Below the pieces are notes generated by a model. It was not told the origin of the DNA. It did no database searches and was given only the letters and a program-made list of their open reading frames with translations. A program made the position numbers and the translations under genes. Below, piece by piece: positions 34,315-42,669 of a stretch of 52,473 bases of DNA; the stretch's first letter is position 1; every line of letters begins with the position of its first letter. The stretch spans positions 1 through 52,473 of the forward strand of contig CALWLA010000014.1 in assembly GCA_944381405.1 (NCBI GenBank), in the 5' to 3' direction. The stretch is from an uncultured Lachnospiraceae bacterium (lineage in GTDB: Bacteria; Bacillota; Clostridia; Lachnospirales; Lachnospiraceae).

Positions 34315-35213
34315 TTTCCTTCTCCTGTTCTGCTGCCGGTCCCTTTTCCCTCCAGGGCCTGATAGATGTCCCGCCTGGAGACCCCCCGGTCCCTGGCTGC
34401 AGCCTTCATTGCCTCCTTTTTCTCCATCCCCTGATCCAGATACTGCTGCACATGCTCCTCAACGCTCATGGAAAGGAAGCTGTCCCGTTTTTCCTGCTGC
34501 AGCTCCTCCGGGCTGCGGCCTTCGATCACCAGCACATATTCCCCCTTCGGTTCCAGGGAAAGGGCTTCCTTCAGGGTGGTCCGCAGCACCTCCTCGTAGC
34601 GCTTTGTAAGCTCCCGGCAGAGGCTTATCCTGCGGGTTTCTCCCAACACGCCGCAAAGCTCCTCCAGCGTTCCCTTCAGATGATGGGGCGCTTCATAGAG
34701 CACGATGGTCCTGGTCTCCTCCTGCAGGCGCAAAAGCGCCTCCTGCCGTTCCTTTTTGTTTTTCACCGGAGGCAGAAACCCTTCAAACACAAACCGCCGC
34801 GTGGAAAGGCCGCTTAAGGTCAGGGCGGTGATGACTGCCGACGCCCCCGGCAGGGAGGTCACCGGGATGCCTGCTTCGCTGCATTTCTGTACCAGCACCT
34901 CTCCCGGGTCCGAGATACAGGGGGTTCCCGCATCGGTGATGATGGCGATGTTTTTTCCGGCCCGGAGCTTTTCCAAAAGGACCTCCGCCTTTTCATATTT
35001 GTTATATTCGTGATAGCTGGTCATGGGCGTCCGGATCTCAAAATGATTCAGCAGCCGGATGGAATTGCGGGTGTCCTCCGCCGCGATCAGATCCACGCTG
35101 CGCAAGGTCTCGATGACTCTGGGGGTCATGTCCCCCAGGTTTCCGATGGGGGTTGCGCAGATATAAAGCCTGCCGGGCCCGGATTCCTCTTCCTTTTTCC
35201 TGATTTCTTCCAT
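34311..35213 (-). CDS. rsmI: 16S rRNA 2'-O-ribose C1402 methyltransferase
   Basis: 300 residues. Methylates C1402 in the decoding centre. The tetrapyrrole-methylase-like fold has [32 protein letters not shown] and [12 protein letters not shown]-terminal helical segment ([22 protein letters not shown], split here as [11 protein letters not shown] and KKEAMKAAA) is typical of the RsmI HTH domain. Its TGA overlaps the glpK ATG. In relatives rsmI often follows holB-ricT-trmN6; here proC and galM intervene. Confidence 0.95.
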   Translation of the reverse strand: MEEIRKKEEESGPGRLYICATPIGNLGDMTPRVIETLRSVDLIAAEDTRNSIRLLNHFEIRTPMTSYHEYNKYEKAEVLLEKLRAGKNIAIITDAGTPCISDPGEVLVQKCSEAGIPVTSLPGASAVITALTLSGLSTRRFVFEGFLPPVKNKKERQEALLRLQEETRTIVLYEAPHHLKGTLEELCGVLGETRRISLCRELTKRYEEVLRTTLKEALSLEPKGEYVLVIEGRSPEELQQEKRDSFLSMSVEEHVQQYLDQGMEKKEAMKAAARDRGVSRRDIYQALEGKGTGSRTGEGK

Positions 35214-35241
35214 GGTCTTCTGCCCTTTTTCCTTTTCCGTC

Positions 35242-35283
35242 TTACATCTTCAGGGATTTTTCCTATTTTACATCTTCAGGGAT
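35242..35283. repeat. short direct repeat duplicating the proC 3' end
   Basis: TTACATCTTCAGGGAT occurs at 35242-35257 and again at 35268-35283. The second copy is the last codons and stop of proC. The first lies 26 bases further downstream in the intergenic space. It appears to be a small tandem duplication. Confidence 0.8.
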
Positions 35284-36080
35284 CTTTCATAGGCGCCGAT
35301 CACCGCGTCCATGAACGCGCCTCTGACCCCGTGTTCCTCCAGGATCCGCACCCCCTGGATGGTGGTGCCTGCCGGAGAGGTGACCATATCCTTCAGGATG
35401 CCCGGGTGCTTTCCGCTTTCTGCCGCCAGTTTTCCCGCGCCTGCCACGCCCTGGGCTGCAAAACGATAGGCCATGTCCCTGGGCATGCCGCAGGCTACGG
35501 CGCCGTCCGCCAGGGCCTCGATCACCATGAAGATCCAGGCGGGAGAAGCGCCTGCCACCTGGCCCGCCACGTCCACAAGCCGCTCCGGCACCACCTCTGC
35601 GCCGCCAAAGCTGCGGCAGATCGCCAGGATGTCCTGGAAGATTCCCTCATTTTCCGGCTTCAGCATCTCTTCATTTCCGCAGACTGCGCTCATGCCCGCG
35701 CCGCAGAGCGCCGGGGTGTTGGGCATCACCCTTGTGATACGGGTCTTGCTGCCAAGGCGTTCCTCAAAATAGGCCAGGGTCTTTCCGGCTGCCACGGACA
35801 CCACCGTCTGCTCCTTGCTCAGCACCGGCAGGAGCTCCTGCAGCACGCCATCCATCATCTGGGGCTTGACGCACAGAAACAAAAGCTCCGCTCCCTCTGC
35901 CGCCCGGCGGTTGTCCTGCTCCGTCCGGATGCCGAAGGTCTCCCGCAGATGCCGGAGCTTTTCCTCCGTGGGGTTTGCCGCACAGATATTTTCCGGCGGC
36001 GTAAGGCCGCTCTGCAGAATGCCGCCGATAATGGCGGAGGCCATATTTCCCGCGCCGATAAAGGCGATTCTCCGATTCAT
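35268..36080 (-). CDS. proC: pyrroline-5-carboxylate reductase
   Basis: 270 residues. Last step of proline synthesis using NAD(P)H. FIGAGNMASAIIGG is the Rossmann motif, VMPNTPALCG is typical, and the C-terminal MVTSPAGTTIQGVRILEEHGVRG signature is clear in parts (SPAGTTIQG). It lies about 55 bases upstream of rsmI and after a terminator that ends the galM transcript. Confidence 0.95.
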   Translation of the reverse strand: MNRRIAFIGAGNMASAIIGGILQSGLTPPENICAANPTEEKLRHLRETFGIRTEQDNRRAAEGAELLFLCVKPQMMDGVLQELLPVLSKEQTVVSVAAGKTLAYFEERLGSKTRITRVMPNTPALCGAGMSAVCGNEEMLKPENEGIFQDILAICRSFGGAEVVPERLVDVAGQVAGASPAWIFMVIEALADGAVACGMPRDMAYRFAAQGVAGAGKLAAESGKHPGILKDMVTSPAGTTIQGVRILEEHGVRGAFMDAVIGAYERSLKM

Positions 36081-36161
36081 GTTTACTCCTTTCCTGCGCT
36101 GTTCTTCAGCGCATACAGGGATGCCGCTTCGCGGCGTACTCCTTTCATTGATCCTGCCGTG

Positions 36162-36196
36162 AAAAAGGACCGGTCCGGCTCCCGCCGGCCGGCCCC
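36162..36196 (-). terminator. terminator after galM
   Basis: A GC-rich stem (GGCCGG with CCGGACC in several registers) followed on the minus strand by TTTTT (36166-36162). It separates galM from proC. Confidence 0.65.
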
Positions 36197-36216
36197 TTCC
36201 TTTACTGCCGATGATT

Positions 36217-37278
36217 TTATTTTACGCTGAATTTGTAGGTGGTCAGGCAATAGGTGGTCCTGCCTGCCTCCAGGATCGGCTGATCCCACTCCGGCACATT
36301 GATGGCGTTGGGGAACAGCTGGGTCTCCAGGGCGTAGCCGTCTCCCGGATGGTAATGAGCGCCCTCCTTGGCCTCCACCCCGGGATCCAGGAAATTGCCT
36401 GTATAAAGCTGGATACCGGGTCTTCCGGTATATACTTCCATAAATCTGCCGCTTTCCGGATCATAGGCGCTGGCCGACAGGGCCATGCGTCCCATGGGAT
36501 GATTCAGGCAGAAATTGTGGTCGTAGCCGTTGGTATACTGCAGCTGCGGCTGCTTCAGATCCAGATCCCTGTTCATGGCTTTGGGGCTTCGGAAATCAAA
36601 GGGGGTATTCTCTACCCGAAGCAGCCTTCCCGTGGGCGTCACATCCTTGTCCGCCTCGCAGAAATAGTCCGCGTCGATCCAGAGCTCCTGGGACAGGGCG
36701 TTTCCGCTCTTGTGTCCCGCCAGGTTGAAATAGGGATGGCAGGTAAAGTTCGCTACCGTATCCTCCTTGCCCGCCGTCAGCTTGTATTCGATGATCAAAG
36801 CATTGTCCACCGTCAGAAAATAGGTGATGCAGATATCCATGGAACCGGGATAGCCCTGGTCCCCCTCCGGGCTGTGCAGGGAGAACCGCACCCAGTCCGC
36901 CTGCTCCACGGAGCCCTCTTCTGCGGAAAAGAGCCTTTTTCCCAACACCGCAGGGCCGCTGTGAAGATTGTTTTCCCCGCTGTTCTTTTCCAGCTGCCAC
37001 TGCTTCCCGTTCAGGCTGAACTCTGCATTTTTGATCCGGTTGGCGTTCCTGCCGATGATGGCCCCAAGGCTGCCCTTGTTTTCATAAAGGGCATCCGGCG
37101 TATCATAGCCCAGCAGCACGTCTTCAAAACGGCCCTCCCGATCCGGCGCCCTAAGGCCGGTCCAGACCGCTCCCAGATCCGTCACGGAGGCTTCAACGCC
37201 ATTTTTGTTCCGCATGGTGTAAAGCGTTACGGTTTCTCCGTTTTTTGTGCACCCCAATACCTTTTTTGTAATAGACAT
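36217..37278 (-). CDS. galM: aldose 1-epimerase
   Basis: 353 residues, galactose mutarotase family. The catalytic His is in FTCHPYFNLAG (about 176), the second His in GYDHNF, and the catalytic Glu near the end in GYALETQLFPNAIN. SD GAGGAGG precedes the ATG. It is flanked by its own terminator, and no other galactose genes are in the window, so it is a stand-alone sugar gene. Confidence 0.93.
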   Translation of the reverse strand: MSITKKVLGCTKNGETVTLYTMRNKNGVEASVTDLGAVWTGLRAPDREGRFEDVLLGYDTPDALYENKGSLGAIIGRNANRIKNAEFSLNGKQWQLEKNSGENNLHSGPAVLGKRLFSAEEGSVEQADWVRFSLHSPEGDQGYPGSMDICITYFLTVDNALIIEYKLTAGKEDTVANFTCHPYFNLAGHKSGNALSQELWIDADYFCEADKDVTPTGRLLRVENTPFDFRSPKAMNRDLDLKQPQLQYTNGYDHNFCLNHPMGRMALSASAYDPESGRFMEVYTGRPGIQLYTGNFLDPGVEAKEGAHYHPGDGYALETQLFPNAINVPEWDQPILEAGRTTYCLTTYKFSVK

Positions 37279-37356
37279 TGTTCCAATACCTCCTCTTTTA
37301 TTTGCTCCGGTCTCCCCGCTGCCCCGGCTCCCCCAAAAACCGCCGGGACTTACGGA

Positions 37357-38166
37357 TCAATAACCGTAAATTTCGTAGATTTCCTTTGTGTATCTGCCTG
37401 GTTCCTGATAAACGATCACTGGTTTTTCCACCCGGCACTGGCTTTTTCCGTCCTTGACCGCCTCGATCAGCACCATGTTGGCCTCCCGGTCGGAAAAGGG
37501 ATGGACGAACTGCAGCCGCTTGGGCTCCAGCCTGCACTTCCGCAGGGCCTCCGCGATCTCGATGAGCCGCTGGGGCCTATGGACCATGTAAAGCCTGCCG
37601 CCGGACCGCAGCAGCTTGCCTGCGGCGGCGCATATATCCTCCAGGGTGCACAGCACCTCGTGTCTGGAGACCGCCTTTGCCTCTCCGGGGTTCTGCAGGC
37701 CGTGAGCGCCCTTCATATAGGGCGGATTGGAGGTGACCACATCAAAGGCTCCCGCCAAAAGCTCCGCCTGGGTATCCGGCCCCGCCGCCCCGATTCTGGG
37801 ATAGGAGATCCGGCTCCCCTCCCGGCAGATCCTGCACAGATCCCCCAGGAGAATGTCGATGTCCTCCTCCAGGCCGTTCATATAGACGCTTTTCGCGGCC
37901 ATTCTGGCCATCTGCTCCTGCACCTCCAGGCCGTAAAAATGCTGTCCCTGGGTCTTGGCCTTCAGAAGGATCGGAATGATCCCCGTTCCGGTCCCCAGGT
38001 CCACCGCCTGTTCTCCCTTCTGTACCTGAGCAAAGCCGGACAGCAACACCGCGTCCATGCCAAAGCAGAAGCCCCGGGGCTTCTGCACGATTCCATAGCC
38101 GCTCCGCTCCAGGTCGTCGATCCGCTCATCCGGCTCCAGATGTATTTCTCTGCGCATCCTGATCAT
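37357..38166 (-). CDS. TrmN6-like tRNA adenine N6-methyltransferase
   Basis: 269 residues. A class I SAM methylase with DLGTGTGIIPILL (motif I) and the catalytic NPPYMKG, matching the YfiC/TrmN6 family that methylates A37 of tRNA-Val in E. coli. RGFCFGMDAVLLS near the N-terminus is diagnostic. Its ATG overlaps the ricT TGA by one base (TGATG). The holB-ricT-trmN6 order is conserved in Firmicutes. The exact tRNA target is unproven here. Confidence 0.88.
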   Translation of the reverse strand: MIRMRREIHLEPDERIDDLERSGYGIVQKPRGFCFGMDAVLLSGFAQVQKGEQAVDLGTGTGIIPILLKAKTQGQHFYGLEVQEQMARMAAKSVYMNGLEEDIDILLGDLCRICREGSRISYPRIGAAGPDTQAELLAGAFDVVTSNPPYMKGAHGLQNPGEAKAVSRHEVLCTLEDICAAAGKLLRSGGRLYMVHRPQRLIEIAEALRKCRLEPKRLQFVHPFSDREANMVLIEAVKDGKSQCRVEKPVIVYQEPGRYTKEIYEIYGY

Positions 38167-39143
38167 CAGTCATCCAGCTTTGATTTCTTGCTCCTGCGTT
38201 CTTTTTTCTCCAGCTTCTCCAGTTCCAGAAGCTCCTTCTGTTCTTTTTTATCGGAGTTCTTCTGGGCCTCCTTGGTTTCCTTTGCATCCTTGCCCTGGGG
38301 CGCCGGTCCGGTCTTTCCCTTTTTCTGCCTGGGCTTGAACCGAAGCTCCTCCACCGGATACTCCCGGATCTCCTTTTCGTCGTTGGGCAGATGGACCACC
38401 ACCTTCACCAGCTGCTTCAGGATGCTGACGGACTGGACCTCTCCCTTGAGGCCGTCCGGCACCGTCACCTGATCTCCAGGCTTGGGAAGCTTTTTGTTCA
38501 GCTCCTCATACACCTCTTCCTCGTTCTTCAGGCAGCACATCAGTCTGCCGCAGACCCCGGAGATCTTTACGGGATTCAGGGAGAGGTTCTGTTCCTTTGC
38601 CATCTTGATGGATACGGGAACGAAATCGCTTAAGTAGCTGTGGCAGCACAGGGGTCTTCCGCAGATGCCGATGCCTCCGAGAATCTTCGTTTCGTCCCGG
38701 ACGCCTACCTGCCTTAGCTCGATCCTTGTGCGGAATACCCCGGCGAGATCCTTTACCAGCTCCCGGAAATCGATCCGGCCATCCGCCGTAAAATAAAAAA
38801 GGATCTTGCTGTTGTCAAAGGTGTATTCGCAGTCGATCAGCTTCATCTCCAGCTTGTGCTTCCGGATCTTTTCCTGACAGATGCGGAAGGCCTCCTTCTG
38901 CTTTTCCGCATTTTCCGCTTCGTGGGCCCGGTCCTCCTCCGTCGCCAGACGGATGACCTGCTTCAAGGGCTGAATGACCTTGCCCTCCTCCACCTCGTGG
39001 CTGCCCTGCACCACATAGCCATATTCGATTCCCCGGGCGGTCTCCACGATCACATGGTCCCCCGGAGCTATGGAAAGGCTTCCGGGAGCAAAATAGTACA
39101 TCTTTCCTGCTCTGCGGAATCTTACGCCGATTACATTTGCCAT
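38166..39143 (-). CDS. ricT: PSP1-domain protein RicT (YaaT)
   Basis: 325 residues. In Bacillus, RicT with RicA and RicF forms the Fe-S Y-complex that directs RNase Y mRNA cleavage and affects Spo0A phosphorylation. The Cys cluster is present as CGRPLCCHSYL and CGRLMCCLKNE, with a third site upstream in ICG. RIDFRELVKDLAGVFRTRIELRQ is typical in part (DFRELVKDLA). The C-terminal 60 residues are a Lys/Glu-rich tail longer than usual. It lies 3 bases after holB. Confidence 0.94.
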   Translation of the reverse strand: MANVIGVRFRRAGKMYYFAPGSLSIAPGDHVIVETARGIEYGYVVQGSHEVEEGKVIQPLKQVIRLATEEDRAHEAENAEKQKEAFRICQEKIRKHKLEMKLIDCEYTFDNSKILFYFTADGRIDFRELVKDLAGVFRTRIELRQVGVRDETKILGGIGICGRPLCCHSYLSDFVPVSIKMAKEQNLSLNPVKISGVCGRLMCCLKNEEEVYEELNKKLPKPGDQVTVPDGLKGEVQSVSILKQLVKVVVHLPNDEKEIREYPVEELRFKPRQKKGKTGPAPQGKDAKETKEAQKNSDKKEQKELLELEKLEKKERRSKKSKLDD

Positions 39144-39146
39144 GAA

Positions 39147-40142
39147 TTATTTCTCCTTCATATTCAAAAACAGAAGCTCCAGGGCCAGCTCCGGATTGAC
39201 GTTTGCCTTAAGCCTTACGGAACAGGTCTCAATATCCTCCATAATGGATTCGATTCCTTCATAGGAGGAAACTGAAGCCAGCTCCATCAGCGCCTTCCGT
39301 TCTGCCCCGAACACAAGTCCGTTCATATCCTTTGTCACTTTATACATCATCAGGTCCCGGTACCACAGCTGCAGCAGCGCCAGCATTTCCTGCAGGTCGG
39401 GACACTTTTCCCGGATCTTTGCGGCTTCCGCGGAGATCTCCGCCGAATCCATCTTCCGGATATTCCTGCAGAGCCGCATCACATAGTGATACCATTCTGC
39501 AAATTCCTCGTTGGTCAGAAGATCGATGGCCCTGCCCAGATTGCCCATGGCAAAGGCCACGCAGACATCCATCTGCTCCTTCGGCACATCGTAATGGGCG
39601 GTGAGGTACTCCCGGATCTGGCTGTCCGTCCTGGGCTTGATGGCCACCTTGACCGTCCTGGAAAGGACCGTGGGGAGCAGCGGCCTCGTGTCAGATACCA
39701 AAAGCAGGATGGTGATATACTCCGGAGGCTCCTCCAGGGTCTTCAGCAGGGCGTTCTGGGCCTGCACCGTCAGCTTTTCCGCTTCATCCACGATATACAG
39801 CTTCCGTTTTCCCTCATAGGGCCGGATGCCGACGGTGTCGATGAGCTGGCTGCGGATCTCCTCCACGCTGATGCTGTCGGGTTTTTCATGGGTCACATAG
39901 ATCACATCCGGATGATTTCCGGAAAGCACCTTTTTGCAGGAGGGGCATTCCATGCACGCCTCGCTCTGCTGCCCCCGGCGCTCACAGAAAAGCATCAGGG
40001 AAAGAGCCCTCGCAAAGGTCTTTTTCCCCATTCCCTTTTCTCCCGTCACCAGATAGGCGTGGGACAGCTGCCCGGTCTCCACTGCATGCTGCAGCTGCTC
40101 CTTCATCAGATCGTTTCCCAAAATATCGTTTAATCCTGCCAT
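39147..40142 (-). CDS. holB: DNA polymerase III delta' subunit
   Basis: 331 residues from ATG 40142; the longer frame to 40508 reads through the upstream kinase-like gene out of frame and lacks an SD. AAA+ clamp-loader subunit with a degenerate P-loop, TGEKGMGKKTFA, zinc Cys (CERRG, CMECPSC), YIVDEAEKL and the SRT/SRC-like LSRTVKV. SD GGAAGG precedes the ATG. It sits upstream of ricT as in most Firmicutes. Confidence 0.93.
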   Translation of the reverse strand: MAGLNDILGNDLMKEQLQHAVETGQLSHAYLVTGEKGMGKKTFARALSLMLFCERRGQQSEACMECPSCKKVLSGNHPDVIYVTHEKPDSISVEEIRSQLIDTVGIRPYEGKRKLYIVDEAEKLTVQAQNALLKTLEEPPEYITILLLVSDTRPLLPTVLSRTVKVAIKPRTDSQIREYLTAHYDVPKEQMDVCVAFAMGNLGRAIDLLTNEEFAEWYHYVMRLCRNIRKMDSAEISAEAAKIREKCPDLQEMLALLQLWYRDLMMYKVTKDMNGLVFGAERKALMELASVSSYEGIESIMEDIETCSVRLKANVNPELALELLFLNMKEK

Positions 40143-40164
40143 ACTGCTTTCCTTCCGCTTGTTC

Positions 40165-40752
40165 TTACTGTTCTTCCCTTCGGATCCTTGCAGCCAGTTC
40201 CGAAAGGCATTTTTCCCGGTCGTCGTTTCGGTAACGCTCCCGGATCCCGGCCTCCCTGAGCCGTTCCTCGGAAAAATCCTCCGCATCCGCCAGAAATCTG
40301 CGGCAGACCTCCCGGTAATCCGGATGGGCCTCCTGCTGCTCCCGATGGATCGCCCGCAAAAGGCGCTCTCCGTCCTCCAGCTCGATATAAAGAGGCACCA
40401 GATGTTCGCTGCCAAAATAGGCCTTCCAGCTGCAGTAGGATTCCAGCGTTGCCAGAACCAGATAATCCGCACTGGAAAGGTCGATCTGTCCGTCATCCGC
40501 CGTGGCATAGATCCAGGGCCCTTTGACGGTATGGTAAACTCTTTTTTCGATCAGGCAGCCCCGGGCTTCAAAATCCTGCAGGACCTGCTCCGTTACGAAA
40601 TGATAGGACTTTCCGTCGATCTCCTCCGCCCGGATGGGCCGTGTCGTATACATGACATAGGTGCGCAGCCAGGGGCAGCGCTCCAGCAGCTCCCGATACA
40701 GGGTATCCTTTCCGGCTGCCGATTTTCCCATGATACAGAAAATTTTTCCCAT
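40165..40752 (-). CDS. guanylate-kinase-like P-loop protein
   Basis: 195 residues. The P-loop GKSAAGKDTL (about 9-18) and the YTTRPIRAEEIDGKSYHFVT segment (in part TTRPIRAEEIDG) match guanylate kinases. The GMP-binding region diverges after that, with YHTVKGPWIYAT in place of the usual YGT motif. It occupies the position before holB where Firmicutes usually have thymidylate kinase (tmk). A P-loop nucleotide kinase is likely; whether GMP is the substrate is unclear, and a second, true gmk would be expected elsewhere. Confidence 0.75.
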   Translation of the reverse strand: MGKIFCIMGKSAAGKDTLYRELLERCPWLRTYVMYTTRPIRAEEIDGKSYHFVTEQVLQDFEARGCLIEKRVYHTVKGPWIYATADDGQIDLSSADYLVLATLESYCSWKAYFGSEHLVPLYIELEDGERLLRAIHREQQEAHPDYREVCRRFLADAEDFSEERLREAGIRERYRNDDREKCLSELAARIRREEQ

Positions 40753-40769
40753 GGAGCTTTGTTCCTTTC

Positions 40770-42428
40770 CTATTGGGGCGCTCCGCCTACCACGGCCTGA
40801 TCCGGCCCCATAAGGGCTGCCGTAGGCTCCGGCGCATTGGTTTCCGCCGGGGGCTCTGTGGGAGCCGCAGGCTCCGGGGCCGCCGTCGTTTCCGCCGGGG
40901 CCTTGGTTTCCGGAGCTTCCGTCTCCGGCGCCTTTGTCTCCGTTTCCGTCGGAGCCTCTGTCTCTGACGGCGTTTCGGAGATCACCGCTCCCTCCTCCGG
41001 GATCGGGTCGATGCCAACTGCCAGAGGCGCTGTGTCATACAGCCCAAGCTCCAGGTATTCCGTTTCGCCGCCGCTCTCCCGCATGCAAACGGCCTGTCCG
41101 TTCTGCACTCCGATCAAGGTCAGGGAGCCGGGCTTTGCTGTTTCATCCAACACCTTGTCCACATCGCCGTTTTTGGTGATGCGAAGAATGCCTCCGATTC
41201 CCTTGCCGTCCGTATATTCCGCGATCATGGCTCCAGTGTCATAATCATAGTGGATGTTTCCTACCCGGCCTGCAAACTCCGCGGAGATGATCTCCTGGTT
41301 CCCCTGGGAATCCCGCCGCATCATGCGGCTGAGCTCCGTGCCGAAAGCCGTGTCGCTTTCCGCATAATAGGTATAGCCGCCGGTATTTACCGTTGTTTTT
41401 TCCTTGACGCCCCGGATGGTGCCATCCTCATTCAGATAATAGGTAAAGCCCCTGCCCTTGAGGGTGCCGTCCTCCGCCTCCGTTACCATGGTGCCGCCGC
41501 TGTCCACAAGATAAGCCGCTCCGTCCATGATCTCCACCGTATAGACCTCATCTCCTGAGGAAACGGTCCGTTTCGGATTGGTGGTGTCATCCTCCGAGGC
41601 AGTGGCTGTCTGCTGCAGCCTGCCGCCTGCATAGTACCAGACGGTCCCCTCCAGCACCTTGTAGCCCTCTACGTCTCTGGCCACGATCTGCCGTTTGGTA
41701 TCCCCCGGCTTCATCCGGTAGAGGATGCCATTGATCTTTTCCTCTGCCTCCGTCAGCTCTTCCTCCTGGGAAAGAGGCAGGAAATAGATATAATCCCCGT
41801 CGATCTGCATGCTGTAAGGACCGGTGTACTGCGGATTGTCCGTTCCGCCCAGCTGGTGGGCCGTGGCTTCCGTAGTCTTCTTGTACATCAGGGCGGAAAA
41901 GCTCCCCAGCTTTTCTCCCGGCTGCAGAAATGCCCAGAGCCGTTTTGTGCTGACCAGGCTGGGATAATCCTTTATGATCGTGCTCTCCTCCGGGCTGTAA
42001 TCCGGATTGTACTGAATGCGTTCCAGACTGCCGTCGCTGCCGAAGGTATAGATCATGCCCTCGATGCCCTTGGTTCCAGTCTGCATCAGGCCTGCTTCAT
42101 TAAAATAATAGAGGTCCTTTTCATAGGCGATCCACTGGTCCTGGGCGTCTCCCTCCTCCTGGGAGATCCGCCACCGGCGGTTTCCTTCCGCGTCCTGATA
42201 AAAACCGGGAGCGATCTCCTGGCTTTCGTTTTCGATGGCAAGCTCCGTCTGTGCTTCCGAGGGTCCTGCGGGCGTTTCTCCCAGCGAACCGGTGATGCCT
42301 TTTACCTGACGGACCACAAACAGCACAACAAAAACAGCGACCACTATCATGATGATCGCAAAAATAAACCGGAATATCTCTCCTGAAAAGCTCGTTTTCT
42401 TTTGTCTTCTGCGTCTTCTTTTTGTCAT
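40770..42428 (-). CDS. membrane-anchored repeat protein with P/E/T-rich tail
   Basis: 552 residues from ATG 42428 (MTKRRRRR); a GTG at 42449 is possible. A basic N-terminus and one membrane segment (FIFAIIMIVVAVFVVLFVV) place the rest outside the cell. Residues about 65-135 have wall-binding-like repeats (GFYQDAEGNRRW, DLYYFNEAGLMQTG). The middle consists of beta-propeller-like repeats (YIYFLPLS, TVWYYAGG, YTYYAES) as in DUF5050-type proteins. The tail of about 65 residues is TETKAPET-like low complexity. It has its own good promoter and is upstream of the kinase-like and holB genes. Function unknown, probably an envelope sensor or scaffold. Confidence 0.65.
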   Translation of the reverse strand: MTKRRRRRQKKTSFSGEIFRFIFAIIMIVVAVFVVLFVVRQVKGITGSLGETPAGPSEAQTELAIENESQEIAPGFYQDAEGNRRWRISQEEGDAQDQWIAYEKDLYYFNEAGLMQTGTKGIEGMIYTFGSDGSLERIQYNPDYSPEESTIIKDYPSLVSTKRLWAFLQPGEKLGSFSALMYKKTTEATAHQLGGTDNPQYTGPYSMQIDGDYIYFLPLSQEEELTEAEEKINGILYRMKPGDTKRQIVARDVEGYKVLEGTVWYYAGGRLQQTATASEDDTTNPKRTVSSGDEVYTVEIMDGAAYLVDSGGTMVTEAEDGTLKGRGFTYYLNEDGTIRGVKEKTTVNTGGYTYYAESDTAFGTELSRMMRRDSQGNQEIISAEFAGRVGNIHYDYDTGAMIAEYTDGKGIGGILRITKNGDVDKVLDETAKPGSLTLIGVQNGQAVCMRESGGETEYLELGLYDTAPLAVGIDPIPEEGAVISETPSETEAPTETETKAPETEAPETKAPAETTAAPEPAAPTEPPAETNAPEPTAALMGPDQAVVGGAPQ

Positions 42429-42463
42429 CTCGTTTCTGCCGCTCCGCACAAAAATCCACTGTT

Positions 42464-42492
42464 AGTTTACCATTTTTCAGAGCGTCCTTCAA
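42464..42492 (-). promoter_or_regulatory. promoter of the anchored repeat protein operon
   Basis: TTGAAG (42492-42487), 17 bases, TAAACT (42469-42464), with TGG immediately before the -10 (extended type). It drives leftward transcription through the holB-ricT group. Confidence 0.7.
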
Positions 42493-42520
42493 GACCTGCT
42501 TGCAAGGTGCGCTTTTCCCC

Positions 42521-42550
42521 TTGACAAAAGGCCGCCTTACCCCGTAAGAT
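42521..42550 (+). promoter_or_regulatory. promoter of the MATE gene
   Basis: TTGACA (42521-42526), 18 bases, TAAGAT (42545-42550). Consensus-like and therefore strong, yet followed by a terminator-like hairpin before the gene. Confidence 0.8.
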
Positions 42551-42581
42551 ATCCCTTGAAAATTTCGCGTGGATTTTTCCC

Positions 42582-42651
42582 TGACAGGCCCCAAGACCTG
42601 TCATCTTTTCGCCACCCGGTTATTCCTGGAATAGCCGAGTGGTATTTTTTT
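42582..42651 (+). promoter_or_regulatory. structured leader with terminator ahead of MATE gene
   Basis: The 110-base leader has a first stem TGACAGG (42582-42588) with CCTGTCA (42597-42603). A second, longer stem follows (42612-42623 with 42631-42642, CCACCCGGTTAT with ATAGCCGAGTGG, allowing one mismatch and a G-U pair), and it runs into seven T. The terminator ends 18 bases before the start codon. This layout suggests transcription attenuation. I could not match it to a known riboswitch. Confidence 0.65.
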
Positions 42652-42669
42652 GAATGAAAGGGAGCAGAT

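Noticed and set aside
39147-40508. Long 453-codon version of HolB
   Set aside because: The first 122 codons are out-of-frame sequence of the kinase-like gene; the SD and family start are at 40142.
42551-42669. Assigning the MATE leader to a known riboswitch such as guanidine or preQ1 classes
   Set aside because: None of the conserved core motifs that I know for these classes could be recognised.
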